Source: Paulinella micropora (taxonomy: Eukaryota; Cercozoa; Imbricatea; Euglyphida). From it: DNA of 30,652 nt. Positions 1-9,754 of the stretch are shown piece by piece. Each line of letters begins with the position of its first letter. Position 1 is the stretch's first letter. The notes beneath the pieces are model-generated. The model saw nothing but the letters and a program-made list of their open reading frames with translations, made no database searches and was not told the DNA's origin. The translations under genes were made by a program, and so were the position numbers. The stretch lies in the NCBI GenBank assembly GCA_009731375.1, contig BJOX01000339.1, positions 505,048-535,699 of the forward strand, given 5' to 3'.

Positions 1-56
<56 letters not shown>
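1..56. repeat. Poly-A run at left edge
   Basis: Positions 1-56 are uninterrupted A. It reads as poly-T in the sense of the minus-strand gene. It lies at the window edge, so its full length is unknown. Confidence 0.9.
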
Positions 57-57
<1 letters not shown>

Positions 58-423
58 CATATTTGTTATGTGTGTGGGTGTATATTATGTGTTATGTGTG
101 TAGGTGTATATTGTGTATGTATAATACCTTATTCTCTGTCTACACACTGTTATATACATATATACATACATGCATGCATACATACATACATACATACATA
201 CATACATACATACATACGTACCGGATATAGCACCTGCTTACCTATATATTATCTAATCTTTTATTAAATGTGTATACAGGCATGCATTTATGTATGCATG
301 CATGCATGTATGTATGTATGTATGTATGTATCTATACATGTATGCATGTATGTATGCATGCATGTATGGCAGCCAACATGCATGTATGTATGTATTTATG
401 TATGTATGCATGCATGTATGGAT
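57..423. repeat. (CATA)n and (TATG)n microsatellites
   Basis: This contains TATGTG-type repeats near 60-120, (CATA)n at 161-217, a short unique stretch at 218-268, and (TATG)n with TGCATG interruptions at 287-420. In the gene model it is the intron after exon 26. I see no further exon here. Confidence 0.85.
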
Positions 424-575
424 GTCCGTTACTTTTCGCTGGGCACGTGATATCGGTAGGACAGTCCGAGGGATGTGTTACACAATTGCAAGTATGTATG
501 TCCGTTACTTTTACCTGGGCACGTGATATCGGTAGGACTGTCCGAGGGATGTGGTACACAATTGCATGTATGTAT
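424..575 (-). repeat. Exon 26 donor-side echoes, 76-bp tandem units
   Basis: Two 76-bp units (424 and 500) repeat the last part of exon 26 (ending ...DITCP) plus the start of its intron and a short TATG run. A third unit from 576 is the genuine exon end. In the 424 unit the donor is damaged: GTAAAA is replaced by CGAAAA. In the 500 unit it is intact. The copies lack the exon's acceptor and so cannot be complete exons. Confidence 0.75.
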
Positions 576-590
576 GTCCGTTACTTTTAC

Positions 591-702
591 CTGGGCACGT
601 GATATCGGTAGGACATCCCTCGGGATGTGCTACACAATCTCCGCTGGCGCAACGAAACGTCAGGCCGGATAACCCGGCCGGGACCTTGCCGCCTAGTTCA
701 GA
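591..702 (-). CDS. Exon 26: cysteine-rich repeat
   Basis: This is the most downstream exon seen (37 codons plus 1 base). The acceptor is a good pyrimidine-rich TCTGTTTTCTAG and the donor is CCAG|GTAAAA. It encodes an open stretch containing FRCASGDCVAHPEGCPTD and then ITCP. The C-x-x-G-x-C-V-x(4)-G-C-P spacing matches cysteine units in exons 20/21 and 24/25. It starts in phase 0, like the end of exon 25. The echoes on both sides (424-575 and 832-1695) are partial copies of this exon. It is probably part of an extracellular disulfide-rich domain. The exact family is not identified. Confidence 0.75.
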
Positions 703-719
703 CTAGAAAACAGATAGGT

Positions 720-1700
720 GGATTAGGTAGGTAGGTAGGTAGGTAGGTAGGTAGGTAGGTAGGTAGTTAGGTAGTTAGGTAGGTAGGTAGGTAGGTAGGT
801 AGGTAGGTAGGTAGGTAGGTAGGTAGGTAGTCGGGACCTTGCCGCGAAGGGCAGACTAGAAAACAGATAGGTGGATTAGGTAGGTAGGTAGGTAGTTAGG
901 TAGGTAGGTACGTAGGTAGGTAGGTAGGTAGGTAGGTAGGTAGGTAGGTAGGTAGGTAGGTAGGTAGGTAGGTAGGTAGTTAGTTAGTTAGGTAGGTAGG
1001 TAGGTAGGTAGGTAGGTAGGTAGGTATCCGGGACCTTGCCGCGAAGGGCAGACTAGAAAACAGATATGGATTAGGTAGGTAGGTATTGGTAGGTAGGTAG
1101 GTAGGTAGGTAGGTAGGTAGGTAGCTGGGACCTTGCCGCGAAGGGCAGACTAGAAAACAGATAGGTGGATCAGGTAGGTAGGTAGGTAGGTAGGTAGGTA
1201 GGTAGGTAGGTAGTTAGGTAGGTAGGTAGGTAGGTAGGTATTAGTTAGTTAGTTAGGCAGGTAGGTAGGTAGGTAGTTAGGTAGGTAGGTAGCCGGGACC
1301 TTGCCGCCAAGGGCAGACTTGAAAACAGACAGGTGGATTAGGCAGGTAGGTAGGTAGGTAGGTAGGTAGGTAGGTAGGTAGGTAGGTAGGTAGGTAGGTA
1401 GTTAGGTAGGTAGGTAGGTAGGTAGGTAGGTAGGTAGTTAGTTAGTTAGGTAGATAGGTAGGTAGGTAAGTAGTTAGGTAGGTAGGTAGCCGGGACCTTG
1501 CCGCGAAGGGCAGACTAGAAAACAGATAGGTGGATTAGGTCAGTAGGTAGGTAGGTAGGTAGGTAGGTAGTAAGGTAGGTAGGTAGGTAGGTAGGTAGTT
1601 AGTTAGTTAGTTAGGTAGGTAGGTAGGTAAGTAGGTAGGTAGGTAGGTAGGCAGCCGGGACCTTGGCGCCAAGGGCAGACTAGAAAACAGATAGGTGGAT
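720..1700. repeat. (GGTA)n array carrying six exon 26 acceptor-side echoes
   Basis: A long (GGTA)n array, with some GTTA and GATA variants, reads (TACC)n in sense. It is interrupted by six near-identical 35-45 base blocks at about 832, 1029, 1127, 1293, 1492 and 1659. Each block contains, in minus-strand order, TCTGTTTTCTAG and then TCTGCCCTTCGCGGCAAGG. That is the acceptor and first codons of exon 26 in a diverged form (SALRGK against SELGGK). The blocks end at the array instead of continuing into the exon. Confidence 0.8.
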
Positions 1701-1728
1701 TAGGTAGGTAGGTAGGTAGATAGGTAAG

Positions 1729-1781
<53 letters not shown>

Positions 1782-1786
1782 GGATG

Positions 1787-1867
<81 letters not shown>

Positions 1868-1911
1868 GTACCAGTTGCGAGGTCTGTGGTTCCGGACAGG
1901 CAGATTGGAAT

Positions 1912-1993
<82 letters not shown>

Positions 1994-2043
1994 TGATAGA
2001 TTGATAGACTGATAGGTAGATAGATATGTTTGGTCTATCAGCT

Positions 2044-2094
2044 CTGCATATCCCAAGACATAGGCATCCATTCCACCCTGCCGCCAATCGGCGA
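2044..2094 (-). other. Possible exon, or unique island
   Basis: A unique island between GATA arrays is open on the minus strand after an ACCCAG acceptor and would encode [17 protein letters not shown]. It lacks an obvious GT donor, because the island continues AGCTGATAG. Skipping it keeps exon 25 and exon 26 in phase. It may be a decayed exon or ordinary intron sequence. Confidence 0.2.
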
Positions 2095-2099
2095 CTGGG

Positions 2100-2164
<65 letters not shown>

Positions 2165-2189
2165 CGATAGATAGATCGATAGATAGATC

Positions 2190-2226
<37 letters not shown>

Positions 2227-2311
2227 GTAGGTAGGTAGATAGGTAGATAGGTACAAGTTGCGAGGTCTGAGGTTCTGGACAGGCAGATTGCAAAATAGAT
2301 AGATAGATAGA

Positions 2312-2640
2312 TAGATGAGATATCGACTAATGTCAGAAAAAAGGAGCTTCTGATTTCGTCAACCAAGGAAGTCTGTGGGTAAAGTATTAACCCGATGCCC
2401 AGCTAAGCCGTGATGTTTGCACGGAAGGGACTGATACAGGCGATACCAAAGCTCCCTAGTACCAGGCGGGGCCAGGGCTCGTTCCTAAAGCGCCCCTTGC
2501 AGAACGAGCTCCCACCTCCATTACAGAGGGCCCAGTAAGCAGATGGAGTTTCGAGACTGTCGACAGTCTAGTATAAACCGACAGAGCACTGTGGGTTTTA
2601 TTCCAGGCTCAACAAGCGAGAAAGGGCACCCTGAGGGAAA
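2312..2640 (-). mobile_element. Dispersed element family 2, truncated copy
   Basis: About 330 bases are nearly identical to 12838-13170, differing by a few substitutions and single-base indels. On the minus strand the copy ends GATATCTCATC and runs straight into (TATC)n. The other side is cut by a GATA array at 2640, whereas the second copy continues for another 220 bases. I find no convincing coding domain. The shared microsatellite terminus suggests the 3' end of a non-LTR retroelement, or a SINE mobilised by one. Confidence 0.6.
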
Positions 2641-2642
2641 AG

Positions 2643-2704
<62 letters not shown>

Positions 2705-2778
2705 GTAGGTAGATAGGTAGCTAGGTACCAGTTGCGAAATTTGAGGTTCTGGACAGGCAGATTGGAAAATAGATAGAT

Positions 2779-2823
<45 letters not shown>

Positions 2824-2881
2824 GTAGGTAGCTAGGTACCAGTTGCGAGGATTGAGGTTCTGGACAGACAGATTGGAAAAC

Positions 2882-2961
<80 letters not shown>

Positions 2962-3163
2962 TGATAGGTAGATAGGTAGCTAGGTACCAGTTGCGAGGAT
3001 TGAGGTTCTGGACAGGCAGATTGGAAAATAGATAGGTAGATAGATAGATAGATAGATAGATAGATATATAGATAGATAGATAGGTAGGTAGGTAGGTAGG
3101 TAGGTAGATAGGTAGATAGATACCAGTTGCGAGCTTTGAGGTTCTGGACAGGCAGATTGGAAA

Positions 3164-3194
<31 letters not shown>

Positions 3195-3195
3195 T

Positions 3196-3239
<44 letters not shown>

Positions 3240-3323
3240 GTAGGTAGGTAGGTAGGTAGGTAGATAGATAGGTAGATAGATAGCAGTTGCGAGCTTTGAG
3301 GTTCTGGACAGGCAGATTGGAAA

Positions 3324-3381
<58 letters not shown>

Positions 3382-3432
3382 TAGATAGGTACCAGTTGTG
3401 AGGATTGAGGTTCTGGACAGGCAGACTGGAAA

Positions 3433-3467
<35 letters not shown>

Positions 3468-3500
3468 TTTAGGTAGGTAGGTAGATAGGTAGGTAGGTAC

Positions 3501-3569
3501 CAGTTGCAAAATTTGAGGTTCTGGACAGGCAGACTGGAATAGTGAAAGTGCAGGACATTTCGTTGCGTC
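3501..3569 (-). CDS. Exon 25: cysteine-rich segment
   Basis: The exon has 23 codons and begins [19 protein letters not shown]. The acceptor is ACATTCACAG and the donor is CTG|GTACCT. Phase is 0 at both ends. Joined to exon 24 it completes a cysteine unit (CYDDRTCVQ then DATKCPA). Donor-side echoes fill the following intron (1868-3435). A run of (TATG)n lies just upstream of its acceptor. Confidence 0.68.
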
Positions 3570-3573
3570 CTGT

Positions 3574-3783
3574 GAATGTATGTGTATGTATGTATGTATG
3601 TATTATGTATGTATGTATATATGTATTATGCATGTACGTATGTATGTCTGTATGTACGTCTGTATGTCTATATGTCTATATGTCTGTATGTATGTATGTA
3701 TGTATGTATAGATGTATGTATAGATGTATATATGTATTATGTATGTATGTATGTCTGTATGTATGTATGTGTATGTATGCATG
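3574..3783. repeat. (TATG)n microsatellite, interrupted
   Basis: (GTAT)n with TATGTC, TATATG and TACGTC variants. It reads (CATA)n in sense and forms the intron between exons 24 and 25. Confidence 0.85.
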
Positions 3784-3793
3784 TAATACAGAC

Positions 3794-3933
3794 CTGCACG
3801 CAAGTTCGATCGTCATAACACAATAGCCAGCCAGGAGGGCAGACACGTGGGGAAGGGCAGTCAGCCAGGACTTTCCGGCATAATGGGGAGAAAGTCCGGG
3901 AAGTCCGGCCGGGGACGGGGCACGCCACCAGGC
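3794..3933 (-). CDS. Exon 24: cysteine-rich segment
   Basis: This exon is 140 bases: 2 bases, then 46 codons. The acceptor is TTACTCGCAG and the donor is GTGCAG|GTCTGT. It encodes LVACPVPGR, then [13 protein letters not shown], then [11 protein letters not shown]. The dense cysteine and proline pattern with a final C-x-D-D-x-x-C-V resembles small disulfide-rich extracellular modules. A truncated acceptor-side echo lies upstream at 3974-4019. The link to exon 23 cannot be checked because the intron contains the 774-base gap. Confidence 0.72.
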
Positions 3934-3942
3934 CTGCGAGTA

Positions 3943-4179
3943 ACGGATAGGTAGGTAGGTAGGTAGGTAGGTACAATCGGAGAAGGCCCGGCCGGGGCAA
4001 GCCACCAGGCCTGCGAGTAACGGATAGGTAGAGGTAGGTAGGTTGGTTGGTAGGTAGGTAGGTAGGTAGGTAGGTAGGTAGGTAGGTAGGTAGGTAGGTA
4101 GGTAGGTAGGTTGGTAGGTAGGTAGGTAGGTAGGTAGGTAGGTAGGTAGGTAGGTAGGTAGGTAGGTAGGTTGGTAGGT
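3943..4179. repeat. (GGTA)n array with exon 24 acceptor echo
   Basis: (GGTA)n, with occasional GGTT, runs into the gap. At 3974-4019 a block repeats the exon 24 acceptor and first codons (GLVACPGR), then diverges and stops at the array. Confidence 0.8.
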
Positions 4180-4953
4180 NNNNNNNNNNNNNNNNNNNNN
4201 NNNNNNNNNNNNNNNNNNNNNNNNNNNNNNNNNNNNNNNNNNNNNNNNNNNNNNNNNNNNNNNNNNNNNNNNNNNNNNNNNNNNNNNNNNNNNNNNNNNN
4301 NNNNNNNNNNNNNNNNNNNNNNNNNNNNNNNNNNNNNNNNNNNNNNNNNNNNNNNNNNNNNNNNNNNNNNNNNNNNNNNNNNNNNNNNNNNNNNNNNNNN
4401 NNNNNNNNNNNNNNNNNNNNNNNNNNNNNNNNNNNNNNNNNNNNNNNNNNNNNNNNNNNNNNNNNNNNNNNNNNNNNNNNNNNNNNNNNNNNNNNNNNNN
4501 NNNNNNNNNNNNNNNNNNNNNNNNNNNNNNNNNNNNNNNNNNNNNNNNNNNNNNNNNNNNNNNNNNNNNNNNNNNNNNNNNNNNNNNNNNNNNNNNNNNN
4601 NNNNNNNNNNNNNNNNNNNNNNNNNNNNNNNNNNNNNNNNNNNNNNNNNNNNNNNNNNNNNNNNNNNNNNNNNNNNNNNNNNNNNNNNNNNNNNNNNNNN
4701 NNNNNNNNNNNNNNNNNNNNNNNNNNNNNNNNNNNNNNNNNNNNNNNNNNNNNNNNNNNNNNNNNNNNNNNNNNNNNNNNNNNNNNNNNNNNNNNNNNNN
4801 NNNNNNNNNNNNNNNNNNNNNNNNNNNNNNNNNNNNNNNNNNNNNNNNNNNNNNNNNNNNNNNNNNNNNNNNNNNNNNNNNNNNNNNNNNNNNNNNNNNN
4901 NNNNNNNNNNNNNNNNNNNNNNNNNNNNNNNNNNNNNNNNNNNNNNNNNNNNN
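4180..4953. other. Assembly gap (774 N)
   Basis: N only. It lies between a GGTA array and a poly-A run. Part of exon 23 or a further exon could be hidden here. Confidence 0.98.
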
Positions 4954-4966
4954 AAAAAAAAAAAAG

Positions 4967-5027
<61 letters not shown>
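4954..5027. repeat. Poly-A run
   Basis: Seventy-four bases are A with a single G. In sense this is a T run that begins directly after the last readable codons of exon 23. Confidence 0.9.
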
Positions 5028-5029
<2 letters not shown>

Positions 5030-5090
5030 TTGAGGCCGCAGTCGCGCGCGCAGTAACCGCCAGCACAATTGGTCAGATTACCATTCACAC
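5028..5090 (-). CDS. Exon 23 (3' end unclear): cysteine-rich segment
   Basis: After the acceptor ATATGTCAG the open frame gives VNGNLTNCAGGYCARDCGLNL, cut here by a T run. The pattern C-x(3)-Y-C-x(3)-C fits the cysteine-rich C-terminal part. The frame agrees with exon 22 only if exon 22 uses its inner donor (GTAAGG). The exon end is not visible because the T run and the gap follow. Two partial copies lie upstream at 5121 and 5191. Confidence 0.5.
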
Positions 5091-5120
5091 CTGACATATG
5101 ACATGACATAAACATAGCAG

Positions 5121-5256
5121 GTTGAGGTCGCAGTCGCGCGAGCAGTAACCGCTCACACGTGACATCACACGTGACATGACATGACATAAAGATCGAGGTC
5201 GCAGTCGCGCGAGCAGTAACCGCCACAACAATGGGTCAGTCGACCATTCACGTGAC
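5121..5256 (-). repeat. Two exon 23 echoes
   Basis: Blocks at 5121-5153 and 5191-5256 repeat the GYCSRDCDLNL part of exon 23. They are separated by CATGA-type pentamers. The second copy extends further upstream (LTHCCGGYC). Neither has an AG acceptor close by. Confidence 0.65.
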
Positions 5257-6773
5257 ATGACATGACATATAAACAGAAACATAAAAACATAAGCATAACT
5301 TAATATGACATGACATGACATGACATGACATGACATAATGTAGCATAACATAACATAACATAACATAACATAACATAATAACCTAGCATAACATAAATAA
5401 CATAGCATAACATAGCATAACATAACATAACATAAACATAAACATAACATAGCATAGCATAGCATAGCATAACATAACATAACATAACATAACTTAACAT
5501 AACATAGCATAACATAGCATAACATAAAATAACATAAAATAACATAACATAACATAACATAACATAAGATAATACAACATAACATCACATAACATCACAT
5601 AACATCACATAACATCACATAACATCCAATAACATAACATAACATAACACCACGTAACACAACGTAACATAACATACCATAACATAACATCACATCAAAT
5701 CACATCACATCGCATCACATCACATCACATCACATCACATAACATAACATAACATAACATAACATAGCATAGCATGACATAACATAACATAACATAACAT
5801 CACATAACATCACATAACATAACATAAACATAACATAAATAACATAGCATAGCATAACATAACATAACATAACATAACATAACATAACATTACATAACAT
5901 TACATAAACATAAACATAAACATAAACATAAACATAAACATAGACATAAACATAAACATAAACCTAAACGTAAACCTAACATAAACATAAACCTAAACGT
6001 AAACCTAACCTAAACCTAAACCTAAACCTAAACATAAACGTAAACGTAAACGTAAACATATACATAAACATATTAATATAAGTAAACATAAACGTAACAT
6101 GACATAACTTAACATAACATAACATAACATAACATAACATAACATACCATAACGTACCATAACATAACATAACATAACATAACATAACATAACATACCAT
6201 AACATACCATAACATAACATAACATAACATAACGTAACATAACGTAACATAACGTAACATAACATAACATAACATAACATAACGTACCATAACATAACAC
6301 AATATAACATAAACATAACATAACATAACATAACATAATAACATAACATAACATAACATAACATAACATAACGTACCATAACATACCATAACATAACATA
6401 ACATAACATAACATAACATACCATAACGTACCATAACATAACATGACATAACATAACATAACATAACATAACGTACATAACATAACATAACATAACATAC
6501 CATAACGTACCATAACATAACATAACATAACATAACATAACATAAACATAACATAACATAACATAATAACATAACATAACATAACATAACATAACATAAC
6601 ATAACGTACGATGACATACCAATAACGTGACATGACATACCAATAACGTGACATCACATTACATTACATTACATTACATTACATTACATTACATTACATT
6701 ACATTACATTACAGTACACTAACATTACATTACATTACATCATTACATTACATTACATTACATTACATGACAC
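5257..6773. repeat. Pentanucleotide (AACAT)n / (ATTAC)n region
   Basis: A long degenerate (AACAT)n array has AACGT, ACCAT, AGCAT, ACATC and AAACAT variants. Near 5900-6060 it shades into hexamers of AAACAT and AAACGT type, and at 6651-6773 into (ATTAC)n. In sense it reads (ATGTT)n. I see no gene in it. Confidence 0.85.
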
Positions 6774-6932
6774 AAAGATAAAGATAACAAAAACACAAAC
6801 ACAAAACATAAAACACAAAGACACAAAAACACAAAAACACAAAACACAAAACATAAAAACATTCGATAAAAGATAAAACACTAAGTACTTAAACCATAAA
6901 AACATTCGATAAGATAAACACTACGTACTTAC
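6774..6932. other. A-rich spacer
   Basis: Degenerate AAACACAAA-type sequence holds a near-direct repeat of about 30 bases (around 6859 and 6900, both containing AACATTCGATAA). No gene is seen. Confidence 0.5.
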
Positions 6933-6960
6933 CCGGCCGGGCACGGACAAAACTCCTTAC

Positions 6961-7063
6961 CCACCTTGATAAACATAATGGCCGACGTGTTGAGGTTGAG
7001 GTCGAGGTCTTGCGAAACGGGCGCACATGGCTGTGTGGTGGCAATTTCTTCGGGGGTACGTCC
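6961..7063 (-). CDS. Exon 22
   Basis: Acceptor ATATGTAG is followed by an open frame starting GRTPEEIATTQPCAPVSQ and ending MFIKV. Two donors compete. An inner one at 6960 (GTGG|GTAAGG) gives the phase needed for exon 23. An outer one at 6932 (CCGG|GTAAGT, closest to consensus) adds GKEFCPCPA but leaves a phase that meets a stop in exon 23. It starts in phase 0, matching exon 21. The sequence lies between the filamin-like and cysteine-rich parts. The family is not recognised. Confidence 0.65.
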
Positions 7064-7070
7064 CTACATA

Positions 7071-7591
7071 TATTATATATATATATATATATATATAGAT
7101 GACATAGATAACACATAGATAACGTAGATGACATAGATAACGTAGATGACATAGATAACACATAGATAACGTAGATGACATAGATAACACATAGATAACG
7201 TAGATGACATAGATAACACATAGATAACGTAGATGACATAGATAACACATAGATAACGTAGATGACATAGATAACGTAGATGACATAGATAACGTAGATG
7301 ACATAGATAACACATAAATAACGTAGATGACATAGATAACACATAGATAACGTAGATGACATAGATACCGTAGATGACATAGATAATACATAGATAACGT
7401 AGATGACATAGATAACATATAGATAACGTAGGTGACATACATAACACATAGATAACGTAGATGACATAGATAATACATAGATAACGTAGATGACATAGAT
7501 AACACATAGATAAAGTAGATGACATAGATAACACATAGATAACGTAGATGACATAGATAACGTAGATGACATAGATAACACACAGACACCA
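7071..7591. repeat. (TA)n and an 18/29-bp minisatellite
   Basis: A short (TA)n run (7071-7097) is followed by tandem copies of GATGACATAGATAACGTA, alternating with a longer form that inserts ACACATAGATA. About twenty units are present with few substitutions. It lies in the intron upstream of exon 22. Confidence 0.85.
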
Positions 7592-7611
7592 TAGATAACA
7601 AAGACCAGAGA

Positions 7612-7615
7612 GATA

Positions 7616-7656
<41 letters not shown>

Positions 7657-7689
7657 AAAATACAAAGAAAGAAAGATAGACAGATAGAC

Positions 7690-7757
<68 letters not shown>

Positions 7758-7878
7758 TATAGATAGTCAGCATACTCGATTCACATAACATACATAACAG
7801 GCATAGAAGGGATAGATAGATAAATAGATAGATAGATAGATAGATAGGAGGCGGGGGGGGGGGGGGGGGGAAAAAAAC
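7612..7878. repeat. (GATA)n arrays ending in a G run
   Basis: (GATA)n at 7612-7757 and 7811-7846 is separated by a short unique stretch. A G run (about 7853-7870) and AAAAAAAC follow before the gap. Confidence 0.85.
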
Positions 7879-8642
7879 NNNNNNNNNNNNNNNNNNNNNN
7901 NNNNNNNNNNNNNNNNNNNNNNNNNNNNNNNNNNNNNNNNNNNNNNNNNNNNNNNNNNNNNNNNNNNNNNNNNNNNNNNNNNNNNNNNNNNNNNNNNNNN
8001 NNNNNNNNNNNNNNNNNNNNNNNNNNNNNNNNNNNNNNNNNNNNNNNNNNNNNNNNNNNNNNNNNNNNNNNNNNNNNNNNNNNNNNNNNNNNNNNNNNNN
8101 NNNNNNNNNNNNNNNNNNNNNNNNNNNNNNNNNNNNNNNNNNNNNNNNNNNNNNNNNNNNNNNNNNNNNNNNNNNNNNNNNNNNNNNNNNNNNNNNNNNN
8201 NNNNNNNNNNNNNNNNNNNNNNNNNNNNNNNNNNNNNNNNNNNNNNNNNNNNNNNNNNNNNNNNNNNNNNNNNNNNNNNNNNNNNNNNNNNNNNNNNNNN
8301 NNNNNNNNNNNNNNNNNNNNNNNNNNNNNNNNNNNNNNNNNNNNNNNNNNNNNNNNNNNNNNNNNNNNNNNNNNNNNNNNNNNNNNNNNNNNNNNNNNNN
8401 NNNNNNNNNNNNNNNNNNNNNNNNNNNNNNNNNNNNNNNNNNNNNNNNNNNNNNNNNNNNNNNNNNNNNNNNNNNNNNNNNNNNNNNNNNNNNNNNNNNN
8501 NNNNNNNNNNNNNNNNNNNNNNNNNNNNNNNNNNNNNNNNNNNNNNNNNNNNNNNNNNNNNNNNNNNNNNNNNNNNNNNNNNNNNNNNNNNNNNNNNNNN
8601 NNNNNNNNNNNNNNNNNNNNNNNNNNNNNNNNNNNNNNNNNN
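7879..8642. other. Assembly gap (764 N)
   Basis: N only, beginning just after a G homopolymer. Confidence 0.98.
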
Positions 8643-8695
8643 GATTATGTGAAACTGCGTTCCTTTGCAAGGACTACATTCCTTTGCGACATCTC

Positions 8696-8697
<2 letters not shown>
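8643..8697 (+). mobile_element. Retroelement 3' terminal fragment, copy C
   Basis: Fifty-five bases match the last bases of the copies at 11791 and 16393, in opposite orientation (GTGAAACTGCGTTCCTTTGC through GCGACATCTCATC). They are followed immediately by (TATC)n on the plus strand, as at the other two copies. Only the terminus is visible because the gap precedes it. Confidence 0.75.
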
Positions 8698-8771
<74 letters not shown>

Positions 8772-8792
8772 ATCTATCTATCTATCTATCTA
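8698..8792. repeat. (TATC)n tail array
   Basis: (TATC)n with a short TATATA interruption follows directly after the retroelement terminus and runs into the next gap. Confidence 0.9.
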
Positions 8793-9204
8793 NNNNNNNN
8801 NNNNNNNNNNNNNNNNNNNNNNNNNNNNNNNNNNNNNNNNNNNNNNNNNNNNNNNNNNNNNNNNNNNNNNNNNNNNNNNNNNNNNNNNNNNNNNNNNNNN
8901 NNNNNNNNNNNNNNNNNNNNNNNNNNNNNNNNNNNNNNNNNNNNNNNNNNNNNNNNNNNNNNNNNNNNNNNNNNNNNNNNNNNNNNNNNNNNNNNNNNNN
9001 NNNNNNNNNNNNNNNNNNNNNNNNNNNNNNNNNNNNNNNNNNNNNNNNNNNNNNNNNNNNNNNNNNNNNNNNNNNNNNNNNNNNNNNNNNNNNNNNNNNN
9101 NNNNNNNNNNNNNNNNNNNNNNNNNNNNNNNNNNNNNNNNNNNNNNNNNNNNNNNNNNNNNNNNNNNNNNNNNNNNNNNNNNNNNNNNNNNNNNNNNNNN
9201 NNNN
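8793..9204. other. Assembly gap (412 N)
   Basis: N only. It is followed by a G run of about 21 bases (9206-9226), which again suggests a homopolymer-associated break. Confidence 0.98.
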
Positions 9205-9226
9205 TGGGGGGGGGGGGGGGGGGGGG

Positions 9227-9596
9227 TAAACATACAAGAGTGTTAAGATACATCGCACACACACATACATACATACATACATACATACACACGTACATAC
9301 ATACACACATACACACATGCATTCATACATACATACATGCATTCATACATACATACATGTATACATACGTACATACACATACATACATACATTACATTAC
9401 TTACATACATTACATTACTTACATACATACATACATACATACATACATGCATTGCATTGCATGCATGAATTGCATGCATGGAATTGCATGCATGCATGCA
9501 TACATACATACATACATACATACATACATACATGCATGCATTGCATTGCATTGCATGCATGAATTGCATGCATGCATGCATACATACATACATACA

Positions 9597-9630
<34 letters not shown>

Positions 9631-9699
9631 CATACATACATACATACATGCATACATACATACATACATACATACATACATACATACATACATACATAC
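9227..9699. repeat. (CATA)n with ATTGC/ATGC blocks
   Basis: (CATA)n reads (TATG)n in sense and starts at the exon 21 donor. Two compound blocks near 9450-9495 and 9534-9575 contain GCATTGCATTGCATGCATG followed by AATTGCATG. They look like an internal duplication of about 85 bases. Confidence 0.85.
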
Positions 9700-9749
9700 C
9701 GCCTCGAACATCAAATTCGAACAGTCTGTATACTTGGCCACACACTCAC
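9700..9749 (-). CDS. Exon 21: completes a cysteine unit
   Basis: Acceptor TATATCTAG, 2 bases plus 16 codons, and a donor GGCG|GTATGT that is itself the start of a (GTAT)n array. It encodes ECVAKYTDCSNLMFEA. Joined to exon 20 it makes CANG|ECVAKYTDC, the same C-x-x-G-x-C-V unit found in exon 26. This is the only copy that keeps both splice sites. The ten copies upstream (9808-11020) keep only the acceptor side. Confidence 0.68.
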
Positions 9750-9754
9750 CTAGA

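Larger units (their letters stand above)
1715..3500. repeat. (GATA)n arrays with eight exon 25 donor-side echoes
   Basis: (GATA)n, reading (TATC)n in sense, alternates with short blocks at about 1868, 2250, 2727, 2836, 2987, 3120, 3281 and 3389. Each block repeats the end of exon 25 (QSACPEPQ...QL) followed by its donor, GTACC. The blocks differ by a few substitutions (for example CGAGGATT, CGAAATTT, CGAGCTTT). The segment is the intron following exon 25. It also hosts a dispersed element at 2312-2640. Confidence 0.8.

Noticed and set aside
1680-2366. Long minus-strand frames of (YLSI)n, and the many similar (YVCM)n, (IHTY)n and (LTYL)n frames across the window
   Set aside because: A tetranucleotide repeat without stops is open in several frames at once. 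These frames are by-products of the arrays and not proteins.
3676-5226. Frames running through the N gaps (also 6889-8670 and 8649-9779)
   Set aside because: They are open only because N codons are not stops.
7097-7591. Regular spaced repeats as a CRISPR array
   Set aside because: The units are contiguous without unique spacers, in a eukaryotic intron. It is a minisatellite.
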